From Canna indica (taxonomy: Eukaryota; Streptophyta; Magnoliopsida; Zingiberales; Cannaceae), in the NCBI GenBank assembly GCA_034359265.1, contig CP136893.1, positions 48,309,501 to 48,373,500 of the forward strand: a DNA stretch of 64,000 nucleotides, written 5' to 3'. The position numbers and the translations under genes are program-made. This document shows, in pieces, positions 33,170-45,110 of this stretch. The notes under the pieces were generated by a model, which ran no database searches, was not told where the DNA came from, and worked only from the letters and a program-made list of their open reading frames with translations. Position 1 is the stretch's first letter. Every line of letters begins with the position of its first letter.

Positions 33170-34784
33170 TGTTGGTGAAATGGCCACAATAGGAGGGGGG
33201 GTGAATAGTATGTTTACTAATCTTTTTGGCTAAATCCGATTTTAATTGTTTCTTTGGTTACTTAGGCAAATTACAAGTTGAGTTGCAAGCGGAAGCAAAG
33301 TAAATACGATAATGAAGTAAACACAAGTAGAAGCAATACAAACATAATTATTTATAGTGGTTCAGCCTCAATGCCTACTCCACTACCTAAGCACCCAGCT
33401 TAGGATTTCCAAACTAAACTTTACTACATTAATCTTGTTTCCCTTACAACAAGGACTTTGACCCGAAGAATCTCGCTCTCAACCTAAGGCACTTCCACAC
33501 TCGGAAGTCTCTGCCTTCTTACAGAGAGCACTCTTCCACCTCAACCCTAAGTGACAACTCAACTAATCCTAGTAAACTACGTTTACACCGGTGGAATTAA
33601 GCCTCAAACACAAAGGCAACCACCCAATATATCAAACCTAGCAACCTAGGTTTACACAAGTTCAAATACAATGAAATAGACACCAAAATACAAGTAATGG
33701 AGCAAAAATACAACAACACAAATACTTAGCTCCAACACAATGAATCCTAGCTCCTCTTGATGCCTTGATGATGAATCAAATGAAGCTTGAAGGCAAATTC
33801 AAGAAAGAAGGTTCAAGGCTAGGGTTTTTGCAAATGATGGATCCATCAAAGCTTAGATGGTGTAAGGAGTGTCTTAATAGGCTCAACAACCACTGAGCAA
33901 GGTTCTTGGCTTCTATTTATAAGCCATGGAGAGTTGGAATGAAACATCCAACTCAATAGCTAGAAAAGTAGCCATTTCCGCAGTCCGATCGTAGGTTCGG
34001 CCGATCGTCGGCCGACTGACCAAGCGACTGCATGCCTACTACCAATTTCTGGCAACATTCGGTTGATCGATTGGTCGATCGGAACTGGATAGACTGCTTG
34101 CTTTTGGCTGATTTTTTTGCTCGTTTGTTCGTTTCTGGGTTCGATCTTCGCTAGGTCCTCTTATATAAGTTAATAACTTTAAAACATAACTATTATATAA
34201 GGATTACCCCCCCATTTGGATTCAATAAAAATATCTAAAAAATCAAAATCCTTAGTAATCAAAATCTAACTTTTGGGGTCTAGTACAAATTTCTAAAAAA
34301 TGGAAATTTTATAATCTCCCGGGTCAAATATGGGTTTCCTAAAGGCTTCCAAAAATTCCTTTAAAAAACCTTGTTATGTAGTTTTTACCTAAGGAACAAT
34401 TACCGGCATTTTTGGTGCCAAGAAAATGTCTAGGTTATATAGGCCCCCAAGAAGCTCCCTAGTCTTAGTGAATTTCAGGGTCTTTTCTAATTTTTTGAGT
34501 TTTTCATGTTTTGGTTTCGGGTTTGGTTTTTGGGTATCTATGCATCATCATGAGGATTTAAAACACATTCTAGTCACTCTAATCCTAAACTCTGACTTCC
34601 CAAAGAATCTTGAGCATCGACGAGTGTCCTTGCCGATTTCTCCGATTTCTCTGATTTTTTTGATCGAAGACGTCGTGCGCTAACCGATATGGAACCTAAA
34701 AATATTTCGCAATGAAACATTAGTTCCTTGTTTGTTATCATCTAAATCGAGATTAAGACTAGGGTAGAAAACCTTAGGCCAACA
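33170..34784 (-). repeat. SIRE-family solo LTR inside SIRE pol
   Basis: TGTTGG...CCAACA ends, 1615 bp, with exact ATTTC duplications at 33165-33169 and 34785-34789. It interrupts RNase H of the host element. A related but different LTR belongs to that host element itself (39409-41057), so this is a later insertion. The GTCGAC-rich block is decayed (about 33985-34085). Confidence 0.95.
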
Positions 34785-35310
34785 ATTTCATCGTGTTTGA
34801 AACCATAGTCTAACACCATATTTCTCATCCAAATCAACTGAGTACTGCAACTTCTTGCTACCAAATATTCAGCCTCTACAGAAGAAAGAGGGATAGAATT
34901 CTATTTCTTACTCAACCAAGCCGCCACATTTGATCCAATATAAAAAGACCCAGCTGTAGTACTCTTTCTGTCATTAATATTTCTAGCTCAATCTCCATCA
35001 GTAAACCCTACTAGAGAGGGATTAGATTCAATAGAATACCAAAGTCCAAAGTCCAGAGTACCTTTAACATATTTTAGAATCCTTTTAACTACTTGAAGAT
35101 GAGATTCCTTTGGATTATCCTGATATCTGGCACATAATCCCACACTATAACTTAGATCGGGTCTGCTAGCTGTTAAATACAATAGACTGCCAATCATGCT
35201 TTTGTGGAGACTAGGATCAACATTCTCGCCTTCTTCATCTTTTGCTCAGTTTTTCATGAGTTGAGATAAGAGTTATAACTGACTTAGAATTGTCCATTCC
35301 AAACTTATGA
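34785..35310 (-). pseudogene. SIRE-type RNase H, first part
   Basis: Reads MIGSLLYLTASRPDLSYSVGLCARYQ, ..GFTDGD*ARNINDRKSTTAG (Asp present, Trp codon now stop), SSVEAEYLVA (Glu present) and MVLDYGFKHD, then the solo LTR. RNase H removes the RNA template during reverse transcription. One stop at 34988 and a frame break near 35250 are visible. Confidence 0.85.
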
Positions 35311-35311
35311 A

Positions 35312-36260
35312 TCAAATTTTTGCAACCTGGAGACTACTCTGAGAGATGAATAAACCTTCTTTAGATTGCTTTACCTGAAGACTAAGGAAATAGTTCATTT
35401 CTCCAACAATGCTCATCTCAAACTCAAATTTTATATCTTCCACAAATTGTTTTACATAAATTTCAGAAGTTGAGCCAAAAAAAATATCATCAACATAAAT
35501 TTGAGCAATTACCAGTTGAGACTCATTTCTTTTGATGAACAAGGTATGGTCTGCACTTCCTTTTTTGTAACCTTTCAAAAGCAAGAACTAGGTGAGTCTT
35601 TCATACCATGCTCTAGGTGCTTGTTTAAGCCCAAAAAGAGCTTTCTTCAATCTGTATACATGGTCAGGATGAGCAGGATCTTCAAAACCTTTGGGCTGTT
35701 CAACATAGATTTCTTCATTGAGAAACCCATTTAGGAAGGCAATTTTAACATCAATCTGGAATAGTTTGAACTTCATACAGAAGGATATGGCAAGAAGAAA
35801 TCTGATGGATTCCAGTCTTGCAACTAGTACAAAGGTTTCATCATATTCCAACCCTTCAATTTGATTAAAGCCTTGAGCAACAAGGCTTGTTTTATTTATT
35901 GTTATGTTCCATGCTTCATCAGTCTTCTTCTTGAAAATCCATTTTGTTCCAACAACATTAACACCTTTAGGTCTTAAAACAAGTTCCCATACATCTTTCC
36001 TCATGAACGGTTGCAACTCCTCTTGCATAACAAAAATCCAAAATTCATCTTTCAAGGTTTCCTTCACATTTTTTGGTTCAATTATTGAAGTGTAACAAGA
36101 ATACCTGATCATATCCTGGTGATTTTTTCTTGATTAATTGTTGGTCTTAACTCCATCATTTACATCTCCAATCATATTTTGCAGAGGATGATTCTTTTGA
36201 GTTTTTGCAGGTTTTTTAGTTCTAGTGTCATCACTTTCATCATCCTGTTAAGTATCAATC
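35312..36260 (-). pseudogene. SIRE-type reverse transcriptase
   Basis: Minus-strand frames from 36112: EFWIFVMQEELQPFMRKDVWELV, VVGTKWIFKKKTDEA, LVAQGFNQIEGLEYDETF, IDVKIAFLNGFLNEEIYVEQPKGF and LFGLKQAPRAWYERL. After one break near 35587: KRNESQLVIAQIYVDDIFFGS with the YVDD motif intact. This is the SIRE form of copia RT. Two short breaks prevent function. Confidence 0.9.
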
Positions 36261-37277
36261 TCAGGTCAGTTGGAAAACTGACTGATTAATGACCTTGGTA
36301 GTATTCTGGCTAATTTTATCAATAGTTGTAACTCCCTTCTCATCAGCAGTCAAAGTCTGGCTGATTTGAGAGTCATCTACCTTCACATTTGCGGACTCCA
36401 TCATAATTTGTGTTCGTTTGTTGTAGATCCGGTAGGCTTTGCTGTTAGTAGAATAGCTAAGAAATATGGCTTCATCACTCTGTCTTTGTATCTTGCCAAG
36501 ATACTCCCTATCATTTAGAACATAGCACATGCTACAAAAAATATGAAAATATGTAAGGTTAGGCTTTCTTCCCTTCTATAATTCATAAAGAGTTTTAGCA
36601 GATCTTGGTCTGAGATAAACTCGACTGATGATGTCGCAAGCCATGTTGATGGCTTCAGCCCAGAATCTCTCAAAAATGTGCTTGGAATCGAGCATTACTC
36701 GGGCCATCTCCTGGATTGTTTGGTTCTTTCTCTCAACCACACCATTCTGCTGAGGACTCTTTGGAGCTAAGAATTCATACAGGATTCCATTCTCATCACA
36801 GAACTCAGAGAATGAAATATTCTCAAATTCCCTTCCATGATTACTCCTTATTCTGATCACCTTCATCATAGGAAGTTCCTGTTTATTTTGAAGCCTCAAG
36901 CATAGAGTTTTGAAATTGCTAAAGGCACTTGACTTCTCTCTTAAAAATTCTGTCAAGGTAAAACGTGAGAAATCATCATCACAGGAAAGAACATATTTTT
37001 TACCAATAATACTTTCAACTTGCATAGGACCAACCAGGTCCAGATGAAGAAGCTCTAAAGGTCTTGATGTAGCAACTAGTTGTAACTGGTGATGCGAATG
37101 CCTTGTTTGTTTTCCTTCTTGACAAGGGTCGCAAATAGCTTCAGGTTCTCCAGACAGTTTAGGAATTCCTCTGGTTGCTCTGTCATTCACAAGTTTCTTG
37201 AGGTCTCTGTAATTAACATGGCCTAGCCATCGATGCCACTAATTGATGTCAGATGAAACAACTGAAAAACAAACAGA
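36261..37277 (-). pseudogene. SIRE-type integrase and linker
   Basis: WHRWLGHVNYRDLKKLV..CDPCQEGKQTRHSH is the zinc region. In the core, the first Asp is in LHLDLVGPMQVES. The second motif reads RIRSNHGREFEN, where the family has SDHG, so the catalytic Asp is Asn. Glu is kept in PQQNGVVERKNQTIQ. The open frame 37190-36576 is 204 codons. The linker 36530-36261 (MCYVLNDREYLGKIQRQSDE..) follows after a break. Confidence 0.85.
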
Positions 37278-37660
37278 TTAGTAGACTATTTTGTAGCAGT
37301 TGTCGTTTGATATGCTCCCTTCAAGAATGCAGTCACCATCCTCATCAAAAACCTTGCAGCTACTCTTGGTAAATTGAATATTCAAATTTTGGTCACAAAG
37401 TTGGCTTATACTTACAAGATTAGCCTTGAGACCTTCTACAAGCGGGATATTTTCCATATTCGGAATTCTTGGGACATTAAGAGTTCCAAACTCCCACAAC
37501 ATTCACATATCCTCCATCTCCAAAGGTAACAGTTTCCCCTCCATGTTTTTGAATATTCTTCAGATTGTCTGGACTTCCTATCATGTGCTGAGAACATCCA
37601 CTGCCGAAATACCAAGAACCAAGAGAAGAAACAGTTTTTGACATAAATGCAACATGACAG
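37278..37660 (-). pseudogene. SIRE-type protease and pre-integrase
   Basis: Reads SWYFGSGCSQHMIGSPDNL, where the family has WYLDSGCSRHMTG: the catalytic Asp is Gly. After a frameshift near 37500 comes PNMENIPLVEGLKANLVSIS and QLCDQNLNIQFTKSSCKVFD, the usual pre-integrase stretch. The copy cannot make active protease. Confidence 0.8.
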
Positions 37661-39364
37661 TTTAGATCAACCTTCCTTACCTAAATTTGCTTAACTTTTT
37701 GCCTTGAGGGTTTTTTAGAGAGTTTGAAGCAGTTTACTATAATGTGCCCTTTGCGTTTTCAATAATAGCATATGGGCACCCTCTAACTTCTTCTTGCAGT
37801 AGGCTCTTGTCGACTTCAAGAACCCTTGAATGTTCCTTAGTTGAATAGGCAGTTGAGACTGAGGTTTTAACTGGGATGGACCAGTGTATCCTAGTCCATT
37901 GTGATTAGAAGGATATTTCCCTGCACTCAAAATTTTATTCACAGTACCACTAGAATTCATTCTAATTTCATTTTTTACCTTTTTAAGTTCTTCAATCAAC
38001 TTGGATTCTTTATTTTCCTTTTCTGCAATCTAAGTTTGAAGATGTTTAATTTTCTACTCAAAATTTCTCTTTTGTTCAATCAACAACTTGTTTTGACTCT
38101 TGAGAGATTTGTTCAGTTTTGCCACTTCAACCCAGTTATCAAACATCTCCTGGTAGGCTTCGTCAAGACTGTCAGCACATTGAACTCTACAGTGATCATC
38201 TTCTGCATCAAAGCTTTTTGAAGTTCTAACTGAGTCACCTATACTTGTTGTAAATGCTCTAAAATTGCCTTTTTCAAATTTTTCTGAATCATTTTCTTCT
38301 TCTTCATCACTCCAGGTGACAGTAAAGGACTTCTTGAGCTTCTTCTATAGACATTCTGATCTGACATGTCCATAACCTTCACATTCGAAACATTTGATAC
38401 CTTTGATTTTCTGTCTTGGATCATTTTTGAGTTCTATAGATTGACTCCTTCTATTTTCTCCTGCATAAAATTTTGATTTAGAACTGGTCAAACCAGTCGG
38501 TTGAAACTACTATTGTAACTGAGATTGCAACTGATATTTTTGATTTTGCTTATTCTTGGATCTCAAAAATCTCTTGAAATTCTTCGTTATAAAAGCAAAA
38601 GCCACATCCATCTCATCTTCAGAACACTCTTCTGACTTAACCTCGTCCACAGTGGCACTGAAGGCAAGGTTTTTCTTCTTCTCCTTGTGAGAGTATTTTT
38701 CAAACATTTCTAACTCATAGGTTTCAAGTTTTCCCATCAATATGTCAAGAGTCATAACTGAAGGATCATGAACTTCACTGATAGCTACAACTTTCATGTC
38801 GAATTTTGTAGGCATGGATCTAAGAACCTTTCTAACAGCTTTTTCTTCTGAGAAAGATTCTCCAAGATTCGTTGCATTGCTCATAAGATCTTTGACATGC
38901 CCATGGAAGTCTTGAATGCTTTCATCATCTCCCATCTTCAGATTTTCAAATATGGTGTTGAGGATTTCAATTTTTGGCTTTCGAAGTGTCAGAGATCCTT
39001 CATGATTTGTTTCTAAAATATTACAGGCATGCTTTGCTAGTGTATAGGCCAAGATCAGTTTGAACTATGAGGGATCAACTCCATTGAAGATTGCATTAAG
39101 AGCTTTGTTGTCATAATTTACAGCAATGATCTCTGCTTCAGTATACTCACTTTTAGGCTTGCGCTTAGTCCCATCAACCATTGTGGGTGGAGTGTAGCTA
39201 GTCTCAATAGTATCCCAGCAACGATCATCCAGAGACTTGATGAAAGCTCTCATCCGAGCCTTCCAATAGGTATAGTTTGTTCCTATGAGCAACGGTGGAA
39301 TATTGATTGAATTTCCCATAGGCATTCCTTCCATCTTAAGGTTGGAAAGATAGAGACATTCCAA
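37661..39364 (-). pseudogene. SIRE-type gag
   Basis: The frame from 39364 reads NIPPLLIGTNYTYWKARMRAF, with one TAG at 39065 where relatives have Gln. It then continues to 38510 (AYTLAKHACNILETNHEG.., ..FHGHVKDLMSNATNLGESF, ..LGKLETYELEMFEKYSHKEKKK). The nucleocapsid knuckle CFECEGYGHVRSEC is intact near 38400-38355. A long coiled-coil-like part follows to about 37715 with several frame breaks. The structure is as in SIRE gag, although much of it is in pieces. Confidence 0.85.
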
Positions 39365-39393
39365 GGATCTGTGCTGGTAAAGGTTAGCACAAC

Positions 39394-39406
39394 CACTCTG
39401 ATACCA
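39394..39406 (-). promoter_or_regulatory. Primer-binding site of the SIRE-type element
   Basis: The minus strand reads TGGTATCAGAGTGG, two bases from the LTR end at 39409. Initiator tRNA-Met type. Confidence 0.85.
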
Positions 39407-39408
39407 AT

Positions 39409-41057
39409 TGTCAGGATAGTCTCTAAGGGAGCTTTATGTTAAAAGAAAATTACACGGGAAGTTGCAATGGCTATTGCAATTGCTTACACGAAATAGAGTG
39501 AGTAACAAATCAAAATAACCACAAGGAAACAAGCAAACACAATGATTTGTTTATGTAGTTCAGTGACAAACTTGTCACCTAATCTGCGGGGCCCTCATCG
39601 GACAGATGCCCAGTCCACTATTAACAAAGTACAATATTAGTTTCAGGATTTCACACTCTGAAATCCAACTATCACAACTAAAGTGAATTTGAAATAAAAA
39701 ATAACCTATTTGCTATAACAAATATTAACCAACTTGCCTCTCTATGACCACTCAATCATAGAGTCCTCCACACAGACTCTGTGTTGTAGTGAGTTAACAA
39801 CCCAACTTCATCTTGACTTGAAGATAATTGAGGTAGTTTGTTGTCGTTTACACACTCAGTAATCTCAACTCCTCATATAACACATAGGAGACTTAATCAT
39901 TCAGATCTTCTCTTTCAGCATATATAGTGAAAACCAACCAACATCAATAAATGTCACTTAATCAAAGAACATAACGACATCAGCTTCAAATTCCAAAGGC
40001 AGCCATGGAGCACTATAAACCATCGATCATAAGAGCTCTAGGAATAACGCCTAGTTCATCAATGAAGACCACTTCTAATTTCCATAAATGATCAAGCAAT
40101 TAAAAGTAATTAAGGATGAATAAATATCAAAGAGATATTAACTACAAAACATCATTAATTACAAAAACCAAACAACCATCATCGCAGCAGCATAACATCA
40201 TCAAAAAATCATCACGAAATCCACAGCAACTAGAGCAGTTACAAAACTGATATACAATTGAGTAACTTCAGCAAGACTCCTCATAGACAAAAGCAGTTGT
40301 ATCCGACATTCAACTCAGAACAACTGGTACTCCTTTTTCCAAATATAGCCAACACCACAAAAGCTAAACACCAACAAACACTGGTCAAACTAAAATGGAG
40401 TCCCCGAATGACCAAACATATTAGAATCATTCTTGCACAATCCCAATCTAACATTTCTAGTATTCCTACCAAATGAAGGATAACATCTATCCAAATATTT
40501 TCATGCTTCACTATCAGATGGATGAATCATTATTGTATCATCACAACTTCTTACATGCCAACACATATAGGGGGCAGTCTTTTTCGACATGAATAGTCTT
40601 TGAAGCCTCGGTGTAAGTGGAAAATATCGAAGCACCTTAATTTCCATCTGACCATCGATCGAAGCCCTCTACCCATTTCGGGGCTTCGCCGGTCGGCGTT
40701 TGGCTGATGGTTGGTCGATCACCCAGCAGTCGAAACCTGGAAAAACTCCAGTTTTGCTGATTTCTTCTACGCGATGTTCGTTTCCGAGTTTCGTCTTCGG
40801 GTTTTGACTTGGGATTTATAACAATTAGGTGTTGGTTGATATCCTAGGGGAATATTACATTAACTTCTAATTCTAATCATAGGAATCTACGCGATCGTCG
40901 TCGATGTCGTTTTTGACGTTTTTTGGCATTTTTCCAGACGAGGTTCACACGTGTATCGTTCTATCAACCTAACCTCAAAACTTCACAAATTAGTTAGTTT
41001 CATGTTTGTTATCATCAAAATAGAGAATGAGGCCTAGGGGTAACCCTTGGACCAACA
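39409..41057 (-). repeat. 5' LTR of the SIRE-type element
   Basis: 1649 bp, from TGTCAGGATAG beside the primer-binding site to ..GGACCAACA at 41057 (5' end in element sense: TGTTGGTCC). The 41 kb end is clearly related to the other SIRE LTRs (ATGTTTGTTATCATCAAAAT); the middle is diverged. It is followed by CCCAA and the 102-bp repeats of the Tat LTR, so the element seems to sit inside that LTR. The matching 3' LTR is missing. Confidence 0.8.
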
Positions 41058-41978
41058 CCCAACCCTAAATGCATCCTCCAGCTCAGCCCGACGCTCTAAA
41101 TGAGCAACACGACCCTAAGCACGCTTCTTGCGAGATCGGTTTTCACCGAGTCTGGTCCTCGGTGCTAAATGCAGCCTCCGGCTCAGCCCGACATGTTCTA
41201 AATGAACAACATGACCCAAAGCGCGCTTCTCACGAGCTCAATTTCCATCGAGTCTGGTTATTGGACACTGCACCACCATCCCCGACCTCAGAGCCCTCAA
41301 CGATCAGAGCTCAGTACTTTCGCCAATCTGACTCGTTGGCCCCAGTGCCCTTACTCACAATTACCGAACAGGTAATTCCGAATTTAAATATTATCTATCT
41401 AACATAGATATGCAATTAATAGAACCTCAGCAATCGAAAAGTCGATCAAAATCGATAAGAGCACAACAAGGAGATACACAGAAAGACATCCTTTTATTCA
41501 TAAAGTCCCACAAAGGGATATTTACACTTACGAACCAATGGAGAGTAGCTTACGAAAGAGAAAATGAGCCATAAAGGTACATCTTCCAGAGAGCACAACA
41601 AAGAAAAGGTACTCCTCTCTAGAGCCCTACTAGCAAAAGTCCTGACCAATAGCCCTGTTACTAAGATTTAACCCCACATACAAACCTATTGATGGAACCA
41701 TCCCGCAACTCAAGATTTGAAGGGGAAGGAGGATAGGAGTAAAAGCCCCAACTTGGCAAACCTAGAACTATGGACAAGGTTCTAGCCGGTCAAAGGCACG
41801 ACGCTTCCCTCGACGCCTATACCACAGGGACCGCTTTGCCGTAAGCCCGATGGTACACACCCACAATCGAAACCCCGTCTCCTGCCTTCAATTTTAAGCC
41901 CGATGGTACAAACCCACAATGACTGGTGAACCATTAGCTGATATTAACAAAAACAACCTCCGGAGGGATGATGATCTT
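41058..41978 (+). repeat. Tat-lineage gypsy 5' LTR, first part
   Basis: Begins inside a 102-bp tandem repeat (about two copies, anchored at GACCCTAAGC 41111 and GACCCAAAGC 41213). It continues with a segment also found at 58200-58720 in the 3' LTR (..AAGCCCGATGGTACAAACCCAC..). Its true start is lost beyond the SIRE element. No coding evidence. Confidence 0.7.
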
Positions 41979-42418
41979 GAAAGAATTAGTGCTAAGAGCC
42001 AATTATTACATGTCAATATGTAGGGAACTATTTTTGCTTAATGAATAAATGAGGCAACTTTTCATCATATGTTGTATCTTTATTTTTGTTTATAAGATTG
42101 TGAACCCCATGAACTCGGGCAAATGATTCCAAGGCCACGACGAGATGCCCCTCTTCTAAATGTTCCTAGTCGTAGGATCACCAATTAGGGGATTGGTGAT
42201 TCCAATAAGACTTGTGTACTTCGTACATGCCCTATATGATAGGGTGTACTGATATCACAATAACCTATGAACCGTCATTAATGTACAAGTACATGTGCTC
42301 ATTAAGGAATGAGTTCACTAAACGGACCCGCATGAGGAACACCGAATAGAATCCTTACTTGAGTGTCAATAGAATGTTCCTCAGGTGATAGTAGGTACAA
42401 GCAATCCTTGGACCTTAT
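41979..42418 (+). repeat. First ~440 bp of a C2-type copia LTR inside the Tat 5' LTR
   Basis: TGAAAGAATTAGTGC.. matches the C2 LTR start (6346, 24181) and runs to ..CAAGCAATCCTTGGACC. It is preceded by GATCT (41974-41978), the same five bases that follow the end of the other C2-type fragment at 62665. The rest of the copia LTR and about 600 bp of Tat LTR are deleted after it. Confidence 0.75.
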
Positions 42419-42696
42419 TAGAAAATATACACCCGCCATCTCTAGGATCGACCTCGACCTATTCTAGGCAACCTCACTGCAAGATTTTTGGGTGGTAACA
42501 CCATCCTTCCCTGCAATACAAATAGACTCGGTGGACCTAGGTAACCTAAGTTCCAATTCCATAAACCTCCACATTGGAGTCACCCTAACTTGAGCATCGG
42601 AGTGTCTTTTGCAGGTCTCCCACCCTCGCCGGCGTTGAACCAGACAAGGAGAGACACCAAACCAGACCTAAAGACCTCGACTCTCAGCCAGGAACA
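42419..42696 (+). repeat. Tat 5' LTR, terminal part
   Basis: Matches 63262-63535 of the 3' LTR (..TCTCTAGGAT..CTCGACC, ..GGTAACCTAAGT.., ..AGTGTCTTTTGCAG..) and ends ..CAGGAACA just before the primer-binding site. A short ORF running out of it (42590-42823) is a chance frame. Confidence 0.75.
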
Positions 42697-42698
42697 TC

Positions 42699-42716
42699 TG
42701 GCGCCCACTGTGGGGC
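42699..42716 (+). promoter_or_regulatory. Primer-binding site of the Tat element
   Basis: TGGCGCCCACTGTGGGGC, two bases after the LTR end. This type of site (TGGCGCC...GGGGC) is usual in Tat-lineage gypsy elements and differs from the tRNA-Met sites of the copia elements. Confidence 0.85.
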
Positions 42717-43970
42717 TGAGTAAAGCTTACCTTCCCCACGATGGCTGGAACCCAGAGCCTAAAGATCGCCACCGTACATCAACGGCCATGACCCGACGGC
42801 GACGATCGATCGCAACCTGCTAACGCTGAGATAGTGAGGAGCAATCCTCTAGTACCATCCCATCCTCCCCTTGAGGATCCTTATCGACGAATAGATGACT
42901 TAGAGGTTGAAACTTGACAAGTAAAAGCCCAAATAAAGATGCTGACGAAACCCTATGAATGGCCCCCCCCCACTGACCACGATCGATGCCGCTCATAGCC
43001 TGGAGACAATGCCGGATCAGGAAAAAGGAGACTCGATCCAGCCCTCCGCGGAGAAGTCACCAGTACCCCTCACGGAGCAACTAACTCCACACTCTGCCGA
43101 GTCTTTTCGGCGTTTTTAGGGAACACCGCTCTACTATGATTTGACTCGCTCCCACTCGGCTCCATTCATTCTTTCAAAGACCTCTCCCGCATCTTCCTCA
43201 GTCATTTCACCACATCATGGGTTACCACAATACGACAGCTACCCTTCGCTATCTTAGACAAGGGCAATATGATTACCCCAAGGGAATACTAAATAGGTTC
43301 CGAGCCATAGCCGCTAATGTCCCAAACCTCGACTCGAAGATCAAGCTTTTCTGCATTCAACTTGGTTTAAAATCAAGCCTAAAAACATGGCCGACTTCCA
43401 AGAAAAGGCGGTGGGTTTTACAAAAATAGAAGATCATCGAGAAACAAAGAAGATCGACTGGGAAAACCTTAGGGCCATCGTCGAGGATAAAAAATCTAAG
43501 AGACATGATGGGAAAAATGAGGATCACAGTCGCCACGAGCAGAGCTACAACCTAATGCCGAGGTCCCCACCTCGTCCGAGCACCCGATTTGAAAGGTGCA
43601 CACCCCTTAATACCTCAAGAGAAACAATCCTACAAGAAGTACATTATCTACAACATCTTAGGCCCTTTGGCCGCCCCGAAAGCTCAAAGTCTTCATACAG
43701 AGGCGACAAGAGCAAAAGGTGTGAATTCCATTGGACCTTTGGGTACACCACTGAAGAATTTGTGGTCCTCTGTGACCAGATTGAGCGATTGATTAGAGAA
43801 GTTCGCCTCAACCACTACATCCGGTGTAATCGGAGCCACAACCAAAGCCGACCAAGTTACCAGCCGTGCTGGAGTCCCAGTAAGACCCCAGCCAAGGATA
43901 TCAGATTTGGATCCCATAGGAGACATCCAGGAGCAGCCCCAGCCTGCTGACGACCTAGACCCCGTATAGA
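42717..43970 (+). pseudogene. Tat-lineage gag
   Basis: A possible start is ATG 42739 (MAGTQSLKIATVHQ). Broken frames show DSLPLGSIHSFKDLSRIFLSHFTT near 43140, then ..LNRFRAIAANVPNLDSKIK (43280-43340). An open stretch 43387-43950 is Arg/Ser-rich and ends in KRCEFHWTFGYTTEEFVVLCDQIERLI, where functional relatives have YCRFH..HGHDTEEC..L...IE.LI. Protease is not visible after it, so the gag/protease junction is deleted. Confidence 0.75.
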
Positions 43971-45110
43971 TCGGGACATCCCCCGAACAAGTAACCTATA
44001 TTGGAGCACACCTCCCTAATGAGCTCAAGGAATGACTTAGCACCTTGTTAAAAAACAATGTCGACCTCTTCGCATGGACACCTGCCGACATGCCAAGAAT
44101 AGACCCCTAGGTCATTTGCCACCGATTGGCCATTGACCCCCGTGTCAAGCCTATTGCCCAGAAAAAGAGAAAACTCAAAGCCGAGCAACAACGGGCATCC
44201 CTTGAGGAGACCACGAAGCTACTAAATGTGAAATTCATCATAGAGATTCGTTTCACAACATGGCTGGTGAACATTGTCATGGTCAAAAAATATTTGGGAA
44301 AATGGCGAATGTGCATCGACTACTACTTAGGGTATCAGTATTTGAGGTTTATGGATGCTTATTCAAGCTACAACCAGATCTGGGTTCACCCTGACGGTGA
44401 AGAAAAAATGACTTTCATTATCGAGCATGCAAACTTCTGATATAAGATGATGCCTTTCGGACTAAAAAACGAAGGAGCTACATATCAGCGATTGATGAAC
44501 AAGGTTTTTGAGAAGCAAATAGGCCGCAACATGGAGATATACGTCGATGACATGGTAGCCAAAACACATGTCACCGACAATCATTTCAACGATCTCATCG
44601 AGATCTCCAATCAGCTCAGACGCTACAACATGAGGTTAAATCCAGAAAAATGCGCCTTCGGAGTGTAGGGTTGCAAGTTCCTCGGTTTCATGTTGATAGA
44701 CCAGGGGATAGAGGCCAATCCAGAAAAATGTCGGGCTATTCAAGAAATACGAAGACCACGCAACATAAAAGAGGCACAACAGCTCACTGGAAGGATGGTG
44801 GCACTTTCTAGATTCCTATCTAGATTGGCTGATCAAGTCGCTCCCTCCTACAAAATCTTATGGAAAAAGCAGGACTTCCACTAGGATAAAAAATGCGAAT
44901 ATGCCTTTGAAGATTTAAAATGATTCATCGCCAGTCCGCCGATTTTGGACAAACCATGATAGGGAGAAACCCTATTTCTCTATCTCACCATCATGGAGAA
45001 CGCCCTCAGCTCGATCCTGATTCGGGGATAGGAAAAGGACCAAAAACCAATCTACTTCTTCAGCAAAGTTCTCCAAGGACCATAAATCAGATACCAAAAG
45101 CTTGAGAAGC
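43971..45110 (+). pseudogene. Tat-lineage reverse transcriptase and RNase H
   Basis: VTYIGAHLPNELKE*LSTLL, NNVDLFAWTPADMPRIDP*, MAIDPRVKPIAQKKRKL and GKWRMCIDYY, followed by an apparent loss of about 27 codons (the PLP segment). Then YLRFMDAYSSYNQI, MMPFGLKNEGATYQRLMNKVF, IYVDDMVAKT (catalytic motif intact), KCAFGV*GCKFLGFML and the start of RNase H. At least seven stops are present. Confidence 0.85.
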
